Shown in pieces: positions 11,071 to 21,853 of a stretch of DNA of 64,000 bases (the first letter of the stretch is position 1; each line of letters starts with the position of its first letter). Under the pieces are notes generated by a model, which ran no database searches, was not told where the DNA came from, and saw only the letters and a program-made list of their open reading frames with translations. Where the stretch lies: assembly GCA_003439945.1 (NCBI GenBank), contig QVRM01001983.1, forward strand, positions 46,001 to 110,000, read 5' to 3'. The DNA is from Dermanyssus gallinae. Its lineage: Eukaryota > Arthropoda > Arachnida > Mesostigmata > Dermanyssidae. A program made the position numbers and the translations under genes.

Positions 11071-12289
11071 CGGTAGTTTAACAGGTTCTTAAAATGAGCA
11101 TTTAAGATTCGAATTTTGGCGAGCTTTCACCGCTATTGGAAACGCAACTTTTCGACTGCTAGCAGTCAAAATATTATTGTGATTGGCCGTTGGCCCGTGC
11201 AACGTATCGGCGTGATTTTGAAAAATTGAGAAAAAAAGGAGCTTCGAGTGGTTATCAAGCATTTTTATTTTAAAGGTTGGAATGCGACCCAAATGAAAAC
11301 TGAGTTAGACGAGGTGTACGGTGACTCTGCGCCATGTTTTGCTACTGTTTCGAACTGGATTAATAAGTTAAAAAGAGGTCGCAGGAGCACCGAGGATGAA
11401 CTACGTTCAGGACGATCAAAAACGGCAACTGATGAGGAAAACGTGGAAAAAGTGCGGAAAATCGTTGCCGCAGATAGACGAGTGAACATAGCGGAGGCCT
11501 TGGGGATCAGTTTGGGTAGTGTGCACGAGAACTTGAAGATGAAAAAGCTCAGAGCAGAATGGGTGCCGCATTTGCTCAACCAAGCCCCAAAAAGACGCGC
11601 GTGTTTCCGCTTCACAGCAAAATTTGGCCAAGATGTCGAAAAATCCGTCGGATTGTTGTCACAGATTCGTGACCGTCAATGAAAACTGGGTAGCGTCGAT
11701 GAAAACTACACTCCCGAGACCCAAGAAGCATTTCGCTAATGATGTGCATCTGGTGAAGGATCTCCGAAGAGGGTGCGGACAACGGCCTCGGCCGGAAAGA
11801 TGACTACGGTTTTTTGGGACCAACGTGGAATAATTCTGGTCGCCTACCTTGAGAGCGGTAAAACGATCACGGAAGAATATTATGCAAGACTGTTGGACTG
11901 CCCGAAGCAAGAACTTATCGTAAAACGGCCCGCTTTGCAGAAGAAGGTTGTCCTGTTTCATCAGGACAATGCTCCTGCACACAAGTCGCGGCAAGCATCG
12001 GCAAAACCCAACTGAGGTTCGAACTTATTGAACATACTTCCTATTCTCCAGACCTGGCCCTCTCTGATTATTTCCTCTTCGGACATTTGAAGAATAGTCT
12101 TGGTGGAAAGCGTTTTTCCAGTAATGAAGAGGTTAAGGCTGCTGTCGATGCCAATTTTTAGTCTAAAGACGCGAAATTCTACTCAAGAGGTATGAATGCT
12201 CTGAAATCTCGGTAAGAAAAGTGTATTGAGCTTTTCGGGGAGTATATCGAATAAGAAAAAATTACAAACAAGGTTTGGAAAATTCTTGA
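11071..12289 (+). mobile_element. mariner element, copy B, right end lost
   Basis: The left terminus CGGTAGTTTAACAGGTTCTTA begins six bases after copy A ends, with only TATATA between. Sequence follows copy A throughout and stops matching after AAAATTCTTG at about 12289, so the right inverted repeat is missing. Confidence 0.85.
11248..12254 (+). pseudogene. mariner transposase, copy B, broken
   Basis: The same transposase as copy A, with several in-frame losses (for example after IVAADRRVNI and after LGSVH), a frameshift near 11585-11590 (QAPKRRACFRF replaces the family reading) and a second break after QASAKPN at about 12015. It keeps the segment deleted from copy A between the first catalytic aspartate and the second half (about 11700-11800). 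Like copies A and C it has no ATG at the expected start. Confidence 0.85.
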
Positions 12290-12678
12290 ATGTATTATAC
12301 GAAAAAAAAAACGGAAATAAAAAGTGTGTTACAGAACCCTAGCAACTCGTTTTTTGGTGATATTTTAGACTTGATTTACTTGAATGGCTTGAAATTATAA
12401 GCGCATGATGTAAATGACAAACTACGCGTATGGCGTTATTTTCGTTGCAATCTCACAATCGGTTTATACAAAAAAACGTGAAAAAACAGTATTGCGAAAT
12501 ATTAGAAACACAAAACAAACGCAGCTCTTCTTTGTAAAAAATAGTCGATACTACAGCTGATATACGATCCCGGGGATCAAATGTCAGGAATATTGTCTAG
12601 CCAAAACAATCGTTCTATAGCTGCAAAATATTCTTCAGCTCAGCCGTTGTTCCAAACTAGCGACGCTATGCTTAAATC

Positions 12679-13053
12679 ATGTGTCATCGTTCAAAGGATC
12701 TCTCGGAAAACGAAATAACAAGAATTGAGGCATATGCTGAGCTAAGTCATACAGTATATACTAAAGCAACCAGATTAGGACGGCATAAGAGTACCATCAG
12801 CAGGTGTTTACACCCTGGAGTGAACCAAAGATGCATTTCTAACAGTGGGCGTAAGCCGGTCTTTACTATTCGAGATCGGCGTAGGAAACAGTTGGCTACT
12901 TATGAAACGTCTTCTTCCAGGATCAGGACCACTTTGGGAGTGCCAGTGCACCGATCCACAGTGTACCGAGTGTTAAACCGAGTGTTAAACTACGTAACGC
13001 AGCGCCATCACTTTGGTACGAAAATGGTGGGCATTCAATTTGCTAGTGCGTGA
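12679..13053 (+). pseudogene. Tc1-like transposase N-terminal fragment
   Basis: The 124-codon frame resembles the paired-type DNA-binding region of Tc1-like transposases: LSENEITRIEAYAELSHTVY, then RLGRHKSTISRCL (first helix-turn-helix), SGRKPVFTIRDRRRK (the GRPR-like hinge), then SSSRIRTTLGVPVHRSTVYR (second helix-turn-helix). Past the stop at 13051-13053, low-quality similarity to the start of the catalytic domain continues for a few dozen bases and then is lost. No inverted repeats were identified. It is a 3'-truncated remnant. Confidence 0.65.
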
Positions 13054-13119
13054 GAATGGTTTTTTAGACGTAAATTTTGGTCGTAATGAAATGGACGATC
13101 TTTCAAGGAAAAGCGTTAA

Positions 13120-14353
13120 CGTAACATATCGACTTTTTATGACATTCCTTAATCTGGTTATTCGCTTTTCCTAACGCAAGCTAGTGAAGTGTTCTCCATG
13201 GCGCAGCATCTAAAAAAAACTACATAACGATATGAATGATCCTGTATATTATATATATACTCTAGTGCCCTAGTCGTCTGCTAGCATATCGGCAACAGAG
13301 CGGTCACCGTGATGCAAGGCATACAGTCAGCCGAGCCCGCTGGTGTGGTGCCTTCAGCTGCGCCTCGCGACCGGAGGAACCACACAAAAGTACGCCCCCC
13401 ACCGTTGCACATTTGTGTTTATGAAGGTACGTCTATGAAGCAATGCAAAAAGCAGTCTTGTAGACGGTAAATCTTGGCTGAAGGTCAGCCTAAAAAAGGT
13501 ATACAGTCAAGTTGTCCGTACTCTACAGTAAGTCGTTAACGGACACCATTATCATATATAGTGTTGTATAGTACAAGGAATTAAGATCTCATGTGTACTT
13601 ATGATGAGTGTGCGTACTCATGGCGGGAAAACAGCGCCATAAAATAAGAGAGCGGATAAAGATTTGCATGCGTACACTATGGCTATTGCTAGATGATTTT
13701 AATCAAAACAGTTTTAAGTGTGCTCCGTTGCTGTTTGTAAATCACTTACTTGTTCCCTCTAGTGTATTGCATCCAGCATTGTACCATCGGACTGTACTGA
13801 AAATTAAATGATTTTAACATGTTAATTATATTCACAAATAGCTATTTTCTAAACCATGCAAGATAAATGTGTGTGATACACTACCTTCCGATATCTTAAG
13901 CTGACTGATAAATCGGAACCAACATGATACCAACAGTAGTTAAATAATTAATATCTGATTAGTGCAACACACGCATTTTGCCAACAGCAATAAAAATACA
14001 ATTCGGTAAACACAATTACAACTATTTTTTAACATTTTGAAAAAAACGCAGCTTTTAAAATACTCAACTATTCCCTTTCGATTTTGTAAATTTGGTTGAC
14101 CCTTGCAGTATCGGTATACACCTGGTGAGTTCCCCACTCGACACTGTTCCGTCCCGCAAGGTATGCATACTCTCCGCGTTTCGGTAAACGAAATCGCCTA
14201 TATGCGATATCACCTAGGGCCAAGAATGCGTCGTGGAAACTGTACCCATTCCACAGAATGAAAACCGTTCACAGATTATTATAATGATAATAGCTTATTA
14301 TTATCATATCATTATCATATAATTTTCCTATTATTTTCATATCATTTTCCAAA

Positions 14354-14386
<33 letters not shown>

Positions 14387-14440
14387 TAACTAACAAAGAG
14401 GTTGATCATTTTTCATATAATTTTTCATCAAAGAGATCTA
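13120..14440. other. No gene recognised
   Basis: AT-rich sequence with short chance frames and an ATT/TTA-rich run near 14275-14390. Nothing identified. Confidence 0.55.
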
Positions 14441-15551
14441 CGCCGTGTCACCAGGCTGCAAAATTTCTGGTAATACCCAGTCATTTGCGGTCTGGGTAAA
14501 AGGCTTACAGAGTGATAATATCAAGCCTAGGAGGGTGCCCCGTATCGGCTGCTTGCCCGGCCGTCACCTCGTTTACCGCCAGGATTGAGGGGGTCAGCCC
14601 AGTTTCCACCGAAGGCGAAATTGCCGGCGAACTGGCGGAATACGGTTTACGAGTTACCCAAGCGCGTCGGTTATATCGTTTGTCCGCAGGCGGGAGGGTG
14701 CCGCTGACGAAGGTAATTTCTCGCCGGCCCCCTTTGTCCGTTTTTCTCGGCCACAATTCTCATCCGGTTATCCTGAAGTCGAGTCAAGGATCTGCTTTAA
14801 ATGCTTGAAACCTGGACACCTCGCTGAAAGTGTCTGGGAAAAAGCATTGCAAGAACTGTGAAAACCCGAATCATACCGCCGAGTCCTGTCGTAATGTTCC
14901 AAAGTGCGTAAATTGCTAGAGACCTCACCGAGCGGGGTCGGCTCTCTGCCCGCGGCTGGCTGGAAAAGCACAATATGTTTGAGGGTCGCATGCTCCAGCA
15001 GGTCAGCGCAGATTACCTTGAGGCGGTCAACGGCGAAGCTGTGCGTTATCCTCCGGCTTCCGCCCAAGAGGGTCCGTCGTCCGCAGTACAGGGCCCCACC
15101 TACGCAACCGTGGTTAGGGGGATTTCGCCAGCAGCTCGGGTTGATCCGCAGGTCGTTCTACCTAAGCGGAAACCTATACCGAAGCATCAAATGAAGAAGC
15201 GCTGTACGGGCAGTCTGACCCCAACAGGGCCCCCTGCCCAACTTGCGGGTTTTTGTTCACACGAAGAGGTCTGCGTTGACACATAACGACCAAACCCGGA
15301 GTTATTGCCTACAAAATTGACGATGAGTCACAGCCCTCAAGTTCTCGATTTACCGCGGATGGATTAATCTGCGTCATTTAAGACGTTTCGCCGCTGATGG
15401 TTGGTCCGCATTTTGCCAAAGTCAGTACGTCCCCGGCAGCGGACTGTTGATATCGTCCGGCTAGCCATTACCAAGCTTTCGGAAGGCGACGTCTCTCCGG
15501 CGGGTCTGAATCTCAGCAGACACGCTGGCGCAGAAACATAGCGACACGGCT

Positions 15552-16124
15552 TTGCTCTTCAATAAGCACCCGCCCGCGCCGTCACCTCTGTCCTGGCCTA
15601 GCCCTCCTCAAGTGCCCTTGCCATCAACCACATCAGCCGACAATGTTCGGTCTGCCATAAAAAGGTTTTCGCAAAGCTCAGCCGCGGGCCTTGATTTAAT
15701 CAGACCACGGCTTATACAAGACCTGTTGTCCCCCGCTTTAGGAGCTGTAGCCGACCGGCTTGCGGCCGCCCTGGCCAAAGTCGTTGATCTTCTTCGATGG
15801 GGCTCGCCGCTCTCCGAATGGCGACCGTTCATCTTTAAGACCCAACTTTTCGCCCTCAAGGAGAAAGATGGCAGCGTAAGGCTTATCGCATGCTCATCTG
15901 CAATCCGGAGGCTAGCGGCAAAGATCGGCATCTTTGAGAACAAAGCAGACATCTCATGTGATTTTGGTGGCCATCAGCTTGGGTTTGCGACACCGGGAGG
16001 ATTCGAGGCCGCAGTGCATTCGTTTCTGTCCTTTTTTGGGTCACGCTTTGAAGTTACCCCTGTGGTCAAGGTTGGCTTCAGGAACGCCTTTAATAAAATT
16101 CGAATGGACCATTTATTTGTTTAG
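15552..16124 (+). pseudogene. Reverse transcriptase part of RLE LINE copy 2
   Basis: The open frame includes DLLRWGSPLSEWRPFIF, FALKEKDGSVRLIACSSAIR, LGFATPGGFEAAVH and VKVGFRNAFNKIRMDHLF. The last corresponds to motif A, but the catalytic aspartate (VKLDF in copy 1) reads G here. Motifs B and C follow in other frames at 16219-16290 and about 16322. The gene is inactive. Confidence 0.75.
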
Positions 16125-16468
16125 TGCGGTGAAAGCTTGGGCTCCGAGTATGTTCCACTAGGTGAAACTAGCTTATAAGAAACCATCCTGCCTTCTGCCT
16201 TCTCATGATATCATAATGTCGCAAACTAGGGTACAGCAGGGTGACCCGCTGGGTTCGCCTCTGTTCGGCCTGGCTGTCAAAGAGTTAGTTGACTCGTCTC
16301 AAGTGCTCGCTAAACGTAGGGTACTTGGACGACGGTGTACTGGGTGGCGCCCCCGATGCAGTTCTGAGGGACATCCACAGAATCATAGAGTTCGCTGAAC
16401 GGATTCGCTGAACCAGCACCAGTCGCTGGATGTGCAACGGGGCAATGCGGCCTTGGTTCGGGGCACTC

Positions 16469-16500
16469 TCCATTATTATTATTATTATTATTATTATTAC
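16469..16500 (+). repeat. (ATT)n tail of RLE LINE copy 2
   Basis: About ten ATT units directly follow the final LINE codons, then a TTACTA-type degenerate run to about 16560. Confidence 0.85.
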
Positions 16501-16647
16501 AATTTTCTATTTTACTATAACTATTTTACTATTACTATTTTACTATTAAAATCTATTAAAATCGAGTGCGCACATGGCACACTCCGGGTTCCAGCCACAC
16601 CGCCTAAGGCTTGATTGCAGCAACTAGTGCAAACCCCATCCCAACCA

Positions 16648-19410
16648 ATGAATCAGTATAGCGCACAACCGTTTAAATTGATACAGATTAATTGCAACCG
16701 CAGTCGGCCTGCTCATATGCTAGTGGAATAGATAACGAGCAGACGGGAGACGACGCTCACCTTAATTAGCGAGCCAAACAAAAAACTAGTGCAAGATAGA
16801 AGCGAATGGGTTGCGGACGTTCGCGCAGATACCTGCTTGGTCCGAAATTGCATCATAGAAGAATTGGGTCATGGGACAGGTTGTGGCTATTCATGGATAA
16901 ATGTGGCAGGCATAGGTAGGATATACTCTTGCTACATAAGCCCAAATATTGAACTAGAGGCCTTTGAGGATTTTCTAGACAAGCTAACAATATCAATTGG
17001 CGAAGCTCGTACACCGGATAGGGTGCTTCTAGCAGGAGACTTCAATGCAGCGTCAGAGGTGTGGGGCTCCTCCCGTGCAGATAGAAGAGGTTTACTGCTG
17101 ATGGACTGGATGGCGTCCAAAAACATGGTTGTCTTAAATGATGGAGTTGATCCGACGTTTCATAGAGCAGGACAGGAGTCAAGCGTAGACTTGATTATTA
17201 TTTTTTTTTTTAGATTTTCATGTCATGGCTAAGTTTACTCCACCTCGGCATTTACCTTGTCTAAATTAGAAACCATGCAAACCAATTTAAGAGTGGCCGG
17301 TCTGGGTCTCGAACCCAGTCCTCCCGAATGCAAGGCAAAGGCTTTGCCACTAAGCCACCTTGCTCGGTTCTGCAGTGAGATGATGGCTGTATTGGTCACC
17401 GATTGGAGAGTACTTACTGAGGAGGAGAATCTGAGTGATCATCACTGCATCGAGTATACAATTACAAGGAACACCAGACAAATACCTCCCGTGCCTCGGC
17501 AGCAGTTCGCTATCAAGAATAGTGGGGTGATTAAAGACGCAATACGAAATATCTTCGAGATAGACGGGCTCCCAAGGGATGCAATAGAGTTAGAGAGGGC
17601 TTCACGACGACCCGTGGGGAAAGCCGTACAAGATGGTTAGAGGCAAGCTGCAAATCAGAGCTCCACAAACTATTCTGAAAGATCCAGAGAGGACGAGTCT
17701 ACTGACGAGATTGTTTCCCCAGCACGCAGACTTTCCTAGAGGAGTTTACGAGAATAACCACTTAGAGGAAGGATCAGAAATGTATGCATCTGAGGTTTCT
17801 GTTGTAGAAGTACTACAAGCAGCTAAGAGAATCAAACAAAGTAAAGCGCCAGGGCCTGACGGCATTCCTCCAATGGCTGTGAAAGCTCTGTTTGAGGAGC
17901 TCCCTGAGGTTGTAGCAAAGATGACGACTAAGAAGGGAAAATTCCGAAAGCATGGAAAGCAGCGGAGGTAGTCCTTGTGCCTAAAGGAAATGGCGGTTAT
18001 AGGCCTATCTGCCTGACTAGTTCGTTAGCAAAGGGCGTGGAGGCTATTGTAGCAGAGAGTCTTCGCCGAAGAAAACGGCCTGTTGTCCGATGCACAATAC
18101 GGATTTCGAAAAAACAGATCGGTTTTAACGGCTATTAACAAAGTGGTGACCAAGGCAGAAACGCTGCACGGCTCCACGCCTAACACCTGCAAGTTATACC
18201 TTGCAGTGCTGCTGGACGTGAAAAATGCTTTCAACAGCCTGCCTTGGAAGGTCATTTTAGATACACTAGTGTTAAGAGGAAGGTTCCACAATATCTGGTA
18301 AGGCTAACCTCGGACTACTTAAAATATCGTGTCATCACTTGTGAGGGCAAGGAGATGCCTATGACGGCGGGTGTCCCACAGGGTTCCATCCTTGGGCCCC
18401 TACTGTGGAACATAGCGTACAACGATGTACTCCGACTACGAAACCTCCCTGTCGGAGTTGAGCTTTTGGCATACGCAGACGACTTGGCTGTGACGGTGCA
18501 GGCTAAGACGACTACGGAGGTAGAATTATATGCCAACGAAGCCCTCAAACTTGTAGAGGAATGGATGAAGGGGGCTGGGTTGGCTCTTGCTCCGGAGAAG
18601 AGTGAAGGTATTCTGCTGATAGGAAAGAAGCAAGTGCGACCCATCAACCTTGTCCTAAATGAGGTCCAGATAAGGATGGTCAGTGTAGCCAGGTATTTGG
18701 GCATATACCTGGACAGAGGAATGAGGGGTATGCACCATGCTAGAAACACTCTGAAGAAAGCTGAGAAGGTGGCCAACACAATAGTCAAAATCCTTCCTAA
18801 CATTCATGGGCCAAGTAAAACAGGACGCAGGAGACTAATTATGTCGGCCGTCAAATCTATAGCGTTGTTTGGAGCACCGGTGTGGTTCACAGCGGCTAAA
18901 AAGTCGCAAGGGCTAAAACATATGTTAAGAAGAACACAAAGGATCGCGGCCTCACGGATTACTCAGGCCTATAGGACTGTTAGCACCTCCGCTGCACTTG
19001 TCCTTGCTAGCACTCCTCCCTTGGACCTAAAGGCAGAGGAAAGGCAAAGATTATGGGATAGGGGCCCAGAAAACTCGAATAGGAAAGTCAGAGAGGATGA
19101 AAGAGAAGGCACCCTAACTGCATGGCAAAACGAATGGGCTGCCATTCCCGATAATGCAAAGTGCTGGACCGACTGAAGTTGGGCGGAAAGCTGAATTGTA
19201 CGAACCCTCCGGACCTGCCTACTCAGGTAATTGCACAGTTTGTGCAATTCATCTGTGAAAGCACCTCTAACTGGCATATAGGAGCTGCAGTGGCACGAGA
19301 GGTACTGGTTAGAAAGGGGAACCTGAAACGCCTCAGGAGAGACAGATTTGCAACAGAACGGACAGAATATGCCCGTGCCTCTAGAAGAATCGTTTTGCAG
19401 GTAAATTAGT
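16648..19410 (+). pseudogene. R1-type ORF2 (APE endonuclease and reverse transcriptase), frameshifted
   Basis: From the ATG at 16648 the endonuclease shows LIQINCNRSRPAH, LISEPNK, YISPN, LLAGDFNAASEVWGS and SSVDLI. After the SINE it resumes with LSDHHCIEYTI. The reverse transcriptase shows KAPGPDGIPPMAVKAL (about 17845), LSDAQYGFRKNRSVLTAIN (about 18080), motif A LYLAVLLDVKNAFNSLPW (about 18195), motif B GVPQGSILGPLLWNI (about 18370) and motif C AYADDLAVTV (about 18470). The longest intact piece is 18244-19176 and ends QNEWAAIPDNAKCWTD. Stops or frameshifts near 16728, 17640, 17970, 18300 and 19175 inactivate it. Catalytic residues of motifs A to C are still present. Confidence 0.82.
17200..17367 (-). 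mobile_element. tRNA-derived SINE, copy 1 (inside the R1 LINE)
   Basis: Read on the minus strand: a tRNA-like head with an RNA polymerase III A box TGGCTTAGTGG and an intact B box GGTTCGAGACC about 40 nt further on, then a non-tRNA body (ACTCTTAAATTGGTTTGCAT...) and a terminal run of A (T run at 17200-17210 on + strand). A second copy lies at 43968-44154. It interrupts the R1 endonuclease between SVDLI and SEMMAVL and so is younger than the R1 insertion. The head resembles Gly/Ala-type tRNAs around the anticodon stem, but the parent tRNA is uncertain. Confidence 0.85.
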
Positions 19411-19624
19411 AAATGCAGTATTGTGGCTATAGGGCCAGACCTTGAGAGGTCTTCGGCCAATTGATTCGAAGAACACTCACCACTCCTTCTGTCGGCTCGT
19501 AGTACTATTAAAAAGAGAGCCGGGCTGACAGAGAGTGAAGCTTAAGGGGGGAGGTGCGTTTAGTGGGTATGATCTCAGGCAGAATAATGTCCAACCGTCG
19601 GGGTGAGTTGACTGCATAGGGTCT

Positions 19625-20540
19625 GAGTTTCCATCTACTTGCGCTAAGCGTTAGTGCTAAATTACTATATTAACTATATTACGTACAGTAGATTATCATG
19701 ACCTGTTCTACTTGCTGAAGGTTGCCACGCTGGGCTTTAAAATCACTCGGAATATTAATCCCTGTGATGTTTCCTTTCCCCTTGCTCCCTTGTTCTGCAT
19801 TGTTTTACACAGATGGTCCAGAAATGGCTACTCACCAACACATTTCGACATAGTTGAGGCACACATGTTATTTTGTGTTGTGTTTATGATTTATGATACT
19901 CCATGATTGACTTATTTTGTGGCTGTTTATGACTGAGAGTTAACCATTTATATTCTATTTTTTCAAGTATTACCTATATATTTTTTAATGAGAACTAAAG
20001 CATTGTATTATGCAGTTCCTATAATAAACCACGTTTCGAATCTTGAAATCTTGAATATTATCATATTATCCTATTATTGTAATATTATTGTATCATTATA
20101 TTATTATATTATTGTATTATTATATTATTATATTAATCATTATTAATATTAATATTATTATTATTATTAAACATTGATTCAAAAATATCATTATTCACAT
20201 AATTTCTATTGAAGAATGTACAAACTGTATGTAACCCAATTGGTAGGTACGGCTATTGTGCCACCGACATGCTCGTGCTCGCCACTTTTTCACACTGCTA
20301 CCTGTAGAAGAGTCGACTCTAATAATCTAGACAAACATTAACAAAGATGCCGCTATCTACCAGTATTGGATTATCACTCACACTACGCGCAAAAATTCTG
20401 AATATAACGCCAATGAGTGGCACCCCTGATGGATATGTAATAATTAGTAGAGTTAAAAAAAATTGGAATTGAATCATTTATTTTTATTATATGCAGTGCA
20501 TTTGTATTACAAAATTAATGTGGGGTATAGCATGGAGACC
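19625..20540. other. AT-rich spacer with ATT/TTA-type repeats
   Basis: No gene recognised. Degenerate (ATT)n and (TATTA)n runs occupy 20050-20170. Confidence 0.6.
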
Positions 20541-20931
20541 CTTGCGGCCCGGTCCTCTTCTGTCTGACAATTTGACAACTGCTTTCAGCTCCGGAATTAA
20601 AGCCGTGGTTCTTTGACGATGGAACGATTGGCGGTACTTTTGATTCTGCGCTTGGTGAAAAGGTCGTCGATTTTGGTGTCATCTATTGGCTGCAACTTAA
20701 CGCGTCAAAGTGAGAGCTAATCTTCATCGTGTACGCCTGGAACTGGCCATGTCCACTCAGCGCCTGGGCAGTGTAATATGTCCTTGGTCCCTGTGCCGTG
20801 TCCACTTCGCAAGTTCGTGATGAGGGAGCGGGTCCACGTGCCTCTCGTGTCTCCGGCAGGCGAGTGTGTCTACATCTCCGCCCAAACGGCGAGTGTGGCC
20901 TCTCGAGACTCAGTCCACGAGGTCTCCCCGT

Positions 20932-21311
20932 TTACCGTCTGCCTACTCCTCTATTCCGCCAGCTAGTCCCATGGAAGCAGGCATACCAGAACAAGCAGCA
21001 CGTCCGTGGAGACCGTCCGGTACGCCCGGGTAACCCGAATTGCCATACCCTGTTGGGATCGGACGCGCGTCCCTCCCGGGTTGAATACGAGTCAGCTTGG
21101 CCGAGACTCTTGCCACCTTTTGCGTAACCTGCCTGATGTGTGGTAGGCCAGTTAGACCTGTGTCCAAGGTTACCTCTAAGTATTTGGCGTAGCGGGACGG
21201 CGTGAGAGCGTGCCCGTTGAGTTCCTGGGACATAGGCCCTGTCCACCTGCGGCCGGTTAGGAAAAGGGCCTTTGTTATTTGTGGTGCTAACTCTAGGTGA
21301 TGTTCAGTCAT
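20932..21311 (-). pseudogene. R1 ORF2 C-terminal segment after the reverse transcriptase core
   Basis: The frame ending at 20943 reads LELAPQITKALFLTGRRW, then SRYAKYLEVTLDTGLTGLPH and IRQVTQKVARVSAKLTRIQP, the conserved stretch after the YADD box in R1-type LINEs. It is a fragment of the larger decayed copy. Confidence 0.7.
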
Positions 21312-21328
21312 GCACCTGCTTATTTTAA

Positions 21329-21377
21329 TAAGATCCGTGTTCGCCCTGGCCTCCTGGCAGGGCGAACACGGATCTTA
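21329..21377. repeat. Perfect 20-bp inverted repeat, 9-nt loop
   Basis: The arms are TAAGATCCGTGTTCGCCCTG (21329-21348) and its exact complement (21358-21377). It sits where the reverse transcriptase palm of the R1 copy is deleted, suggesting a snap-back rearrangement. Confidence 0.9.
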
Positions 21378-21592
21378 ATAAAGTCCGGCAAGTCATCAAG
21401 CCGCCATCGTATGCCCTGCGGCACCCCCGCCGTAATTGAATGGGTTTTCTCTTGCGTGAAGGATCTACGCTCTTTAAGGTATGACGATAATATGTGCCGC
21501 AGGTACGGTTGAGGCGTTCGGCTTCGGTATCAGTACTAGCTGAGCACGCTTCCACTGAGTGGGAAAACGACCCTCTAGGAACAAGCGCGACA

Positions 21593-21853
21593 CTAACTCT
21601 GCCAGAGGCTTGGGGTAAGATCGTGCCAGCAGTTGCACCATGTCCGGTGGGACCCCGTCCGTGCCCGGGGCTTTACCCGGTCTAACCGCTCCGCGGTGTC
21701 TATTATGTTCTCTATTGTAACTTCCGGGATCTGCTTAGGGTCAACGGGGATGCTGGTATGAGTGCGGGCCGGTTGTTGCCGAAAGAGCTTGAGAACTATC
21801 CGGCGAATTTCTTCTGCCGGGAGAGGTGGTTGTGATTTGCAAAGTTTGCCCAT
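21593..21853 (-). pseudogene. R1 ORF2 segment between endonuclease and reverse transcriptase
   Basis: The frame contains PAEEIRRIVLKLFRQQP and IPEVTIENIIDTAERLDRVK. It then shifts into the reading PGTDGVPPDMVQLLARSYPK, matching the start of R1 reverse transcriptase. Confidence 0.65.

Larger units (their letters stand above)
14460..16500 (+). mobile_element. RLE-type LINE, copy 2 (degenerate, internally deleted)
   Basis: This is a second copy of the element at 1-4120. The gag-like ORF1 matches at 14480-14795 (SAACPAVTSFTARIEGV, then SVFLGHNSHPV). Three zinc knuckles follow: CFKCLKPGHLAES with the last Cys changed to Val, CKNCENPNHTAESC, and CVNC-stop-RPHRAGSALC. A C2H2-like finger CPTCGFLFTRRGLR begins at 15235. 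Reverse transcriptase spans 15552-16400 and keeps the motif B box (QQGDPLGSPLFGLAVKEL) missing from copy 1, then YLDDGVLGG. After that the copy jumps directly to the last codons (QRGNAALVRGTL) and an (ATT)n tail, so thumb and endonuclease are deleted. Confidence 0.75.
16640..19620 (+). mobile_element. R1-clade LINE, ORF2 copy (degenerate)
   Basis: An APE-type non-LTR element with endonuclease, reverse transcriptase and C-terminal region in one degenerate ORF2. A G-rich 3' tail follows (GGGGGGAGGTGCGTTTAGTGGGTAT near 19545). A tRNA-derived SINE is inserted in the endonuclease at 17200-17367. No ORF1 was found upstream, where a fragment of the RLE LINE ends instead, so this copy is probably 5' truncated. 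Confidence 0.8.

Noticed and set aside
17290..17367. Functional tRNA gene on the minus strand
   Set aside because: A and B boxes are present, but the body and A tail that follow and a second dispersed copy point to a SINE.
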